Source: Chromatiales bacterium (GTDB taxonomy: Bacteria > Pseudomonadota > Gammaproteobacteria > Steroidobacterales > GCA-2729495). From it: 64,000 nucleotides of DNA. Both the position numbers and the translations under genes were made by a program. How positions within the stretch are numbered: position 1 is the first letter of the stretch; each line of letters starts with the position of its first letter. The DNA lies in assembly GCA_016789885.1 (NCBI GenBank), contig JAEUPZ010000014.1, forward strand, positions 81,241 through 145,240. Direction: 5' to 3'. The notes beneath the pieces were generated by a model. It ran no database searches. It was not told the origin of the DNA and saw nothing but the letters and a program-made list of their open reading frames with translations. Shown one piece after another: positions 63,926 through 64,000 of this stretch.

Positions 63926-64000
63926 ATGCCAGCCAAGCGCGGATACCGGTTCCCGGCAAGCGCCATCCTGGTGGTGGGCGGCATGGCCATGCCGGTTGCC
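63926..64000 (+). CDS. Possible start of a membrane or secreted protein (truncated)
   Basis: 25 visible residues, M-P-A-K-R-G-Y-R-F-P then A-S-A-I-L-V-V-G-G-M-A-M-P-V-A, reading off the window edge. Basic then hydrophobic, as in a signal or membrane segment. No ribosome binding site is clear; too short to name. Confidence 0.3.
   Translation, partial: MPAKRGYRFPASAILVVGGMAMPVA

Overview
The window is a high-GC stretch (roughly 70% G+C by eye) of a gammaproteobacterial chromosome. Several gene clusters are typical of that class: [24 protein letters not shown], mreB-mreC-mreD-mrdA-rodA-mltB-rlpA-dacA-dat-ybeD-lipB, gatCAB, prfA/prmC, and lolB-tRNA-Gln-prs-rplY-pth. The high GC, a PEP-CTERM protein, a SYLF protein and many GTG/TTG starts point away from Enterobacterales and towards a Xanthomonadales/Nevskiales/Steroidobacter-like or uncultured lineage. 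That placement is inference. No rRNA, CRISPR array, insertion sequence or integrase was seen, and no stretch over 300 bp lacks a gene.

Layout: 1-1256 holds a lower-GC SIR2-like gene followed directly by a truncated uracil-DNA-glycosylase-like ORF, both on the minus strand, which may be the end of an accessory or defence island. 1294-7166 has a flavin monooxygenase, a thioredoxin-domain DUF255 protein, a small zincin-like protein, lgt and thyA. 7174-11504 is an RND efflux pump pair. 11588-18195 is the apaH...lptD cluster, divergent from murU. 19053-29613 is one long minus-strand cell-wall cluster (lipB back to mreB). 29699-32870 is gatCAB, followed by a b561/cytochrome-c fusion and an AI-2E/PerM transporter. 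35320-40884 is a methionine-cycle operon: an ArsR-methyltransferase fusion regulator, metF and metH, with an AT-rich palindrome over its promoter.

41144-48736 is more accessory: a PEP-CTERM SGNH hydrolase, an unrecognised secreted protein with a TonB-C-like end, a HigBA/RelE-type toxin-antitoxin pair with its own palindrome, a VOC protein, a Rieske-fold protein that seems to have lost its Fe-S histidines, a DUF2905 protein and a CtpF-like P-type ATPase. 48694-56295 (minus strand) holds nnrS, an MFS transporter, moeB/thiF and prmC, then cysteine synthase and prfA. A plus-strand cystathionine gamma-synthase-type gene and a perfect 34-bp-arm palindrome lie between prmC and the cysteine synthase gene. 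56314-62083 is TPR-lolB-tRNA-Gln-prs-rplY-pth-DUF4344, and the window ends with a short MetE-type methionine synthase divergent from a SYLF lipoprotein-like gene.

Three themes recur. Divergent gene pairs share one symmetric -10-like hexamer (lptD/murU, prmC/metB-like, prfA/TPR, MetE-like/SYLF). Many start codons lie 6-9 bp after a -10-like box, suggesting leaderless mRNAs. Translational coupling uses ATGA, GTGA, TTGA and probably CTGA overlaps. Some partners usually found at these loci (ispE, hemA, amgK, lipA, ychF) are absent here.
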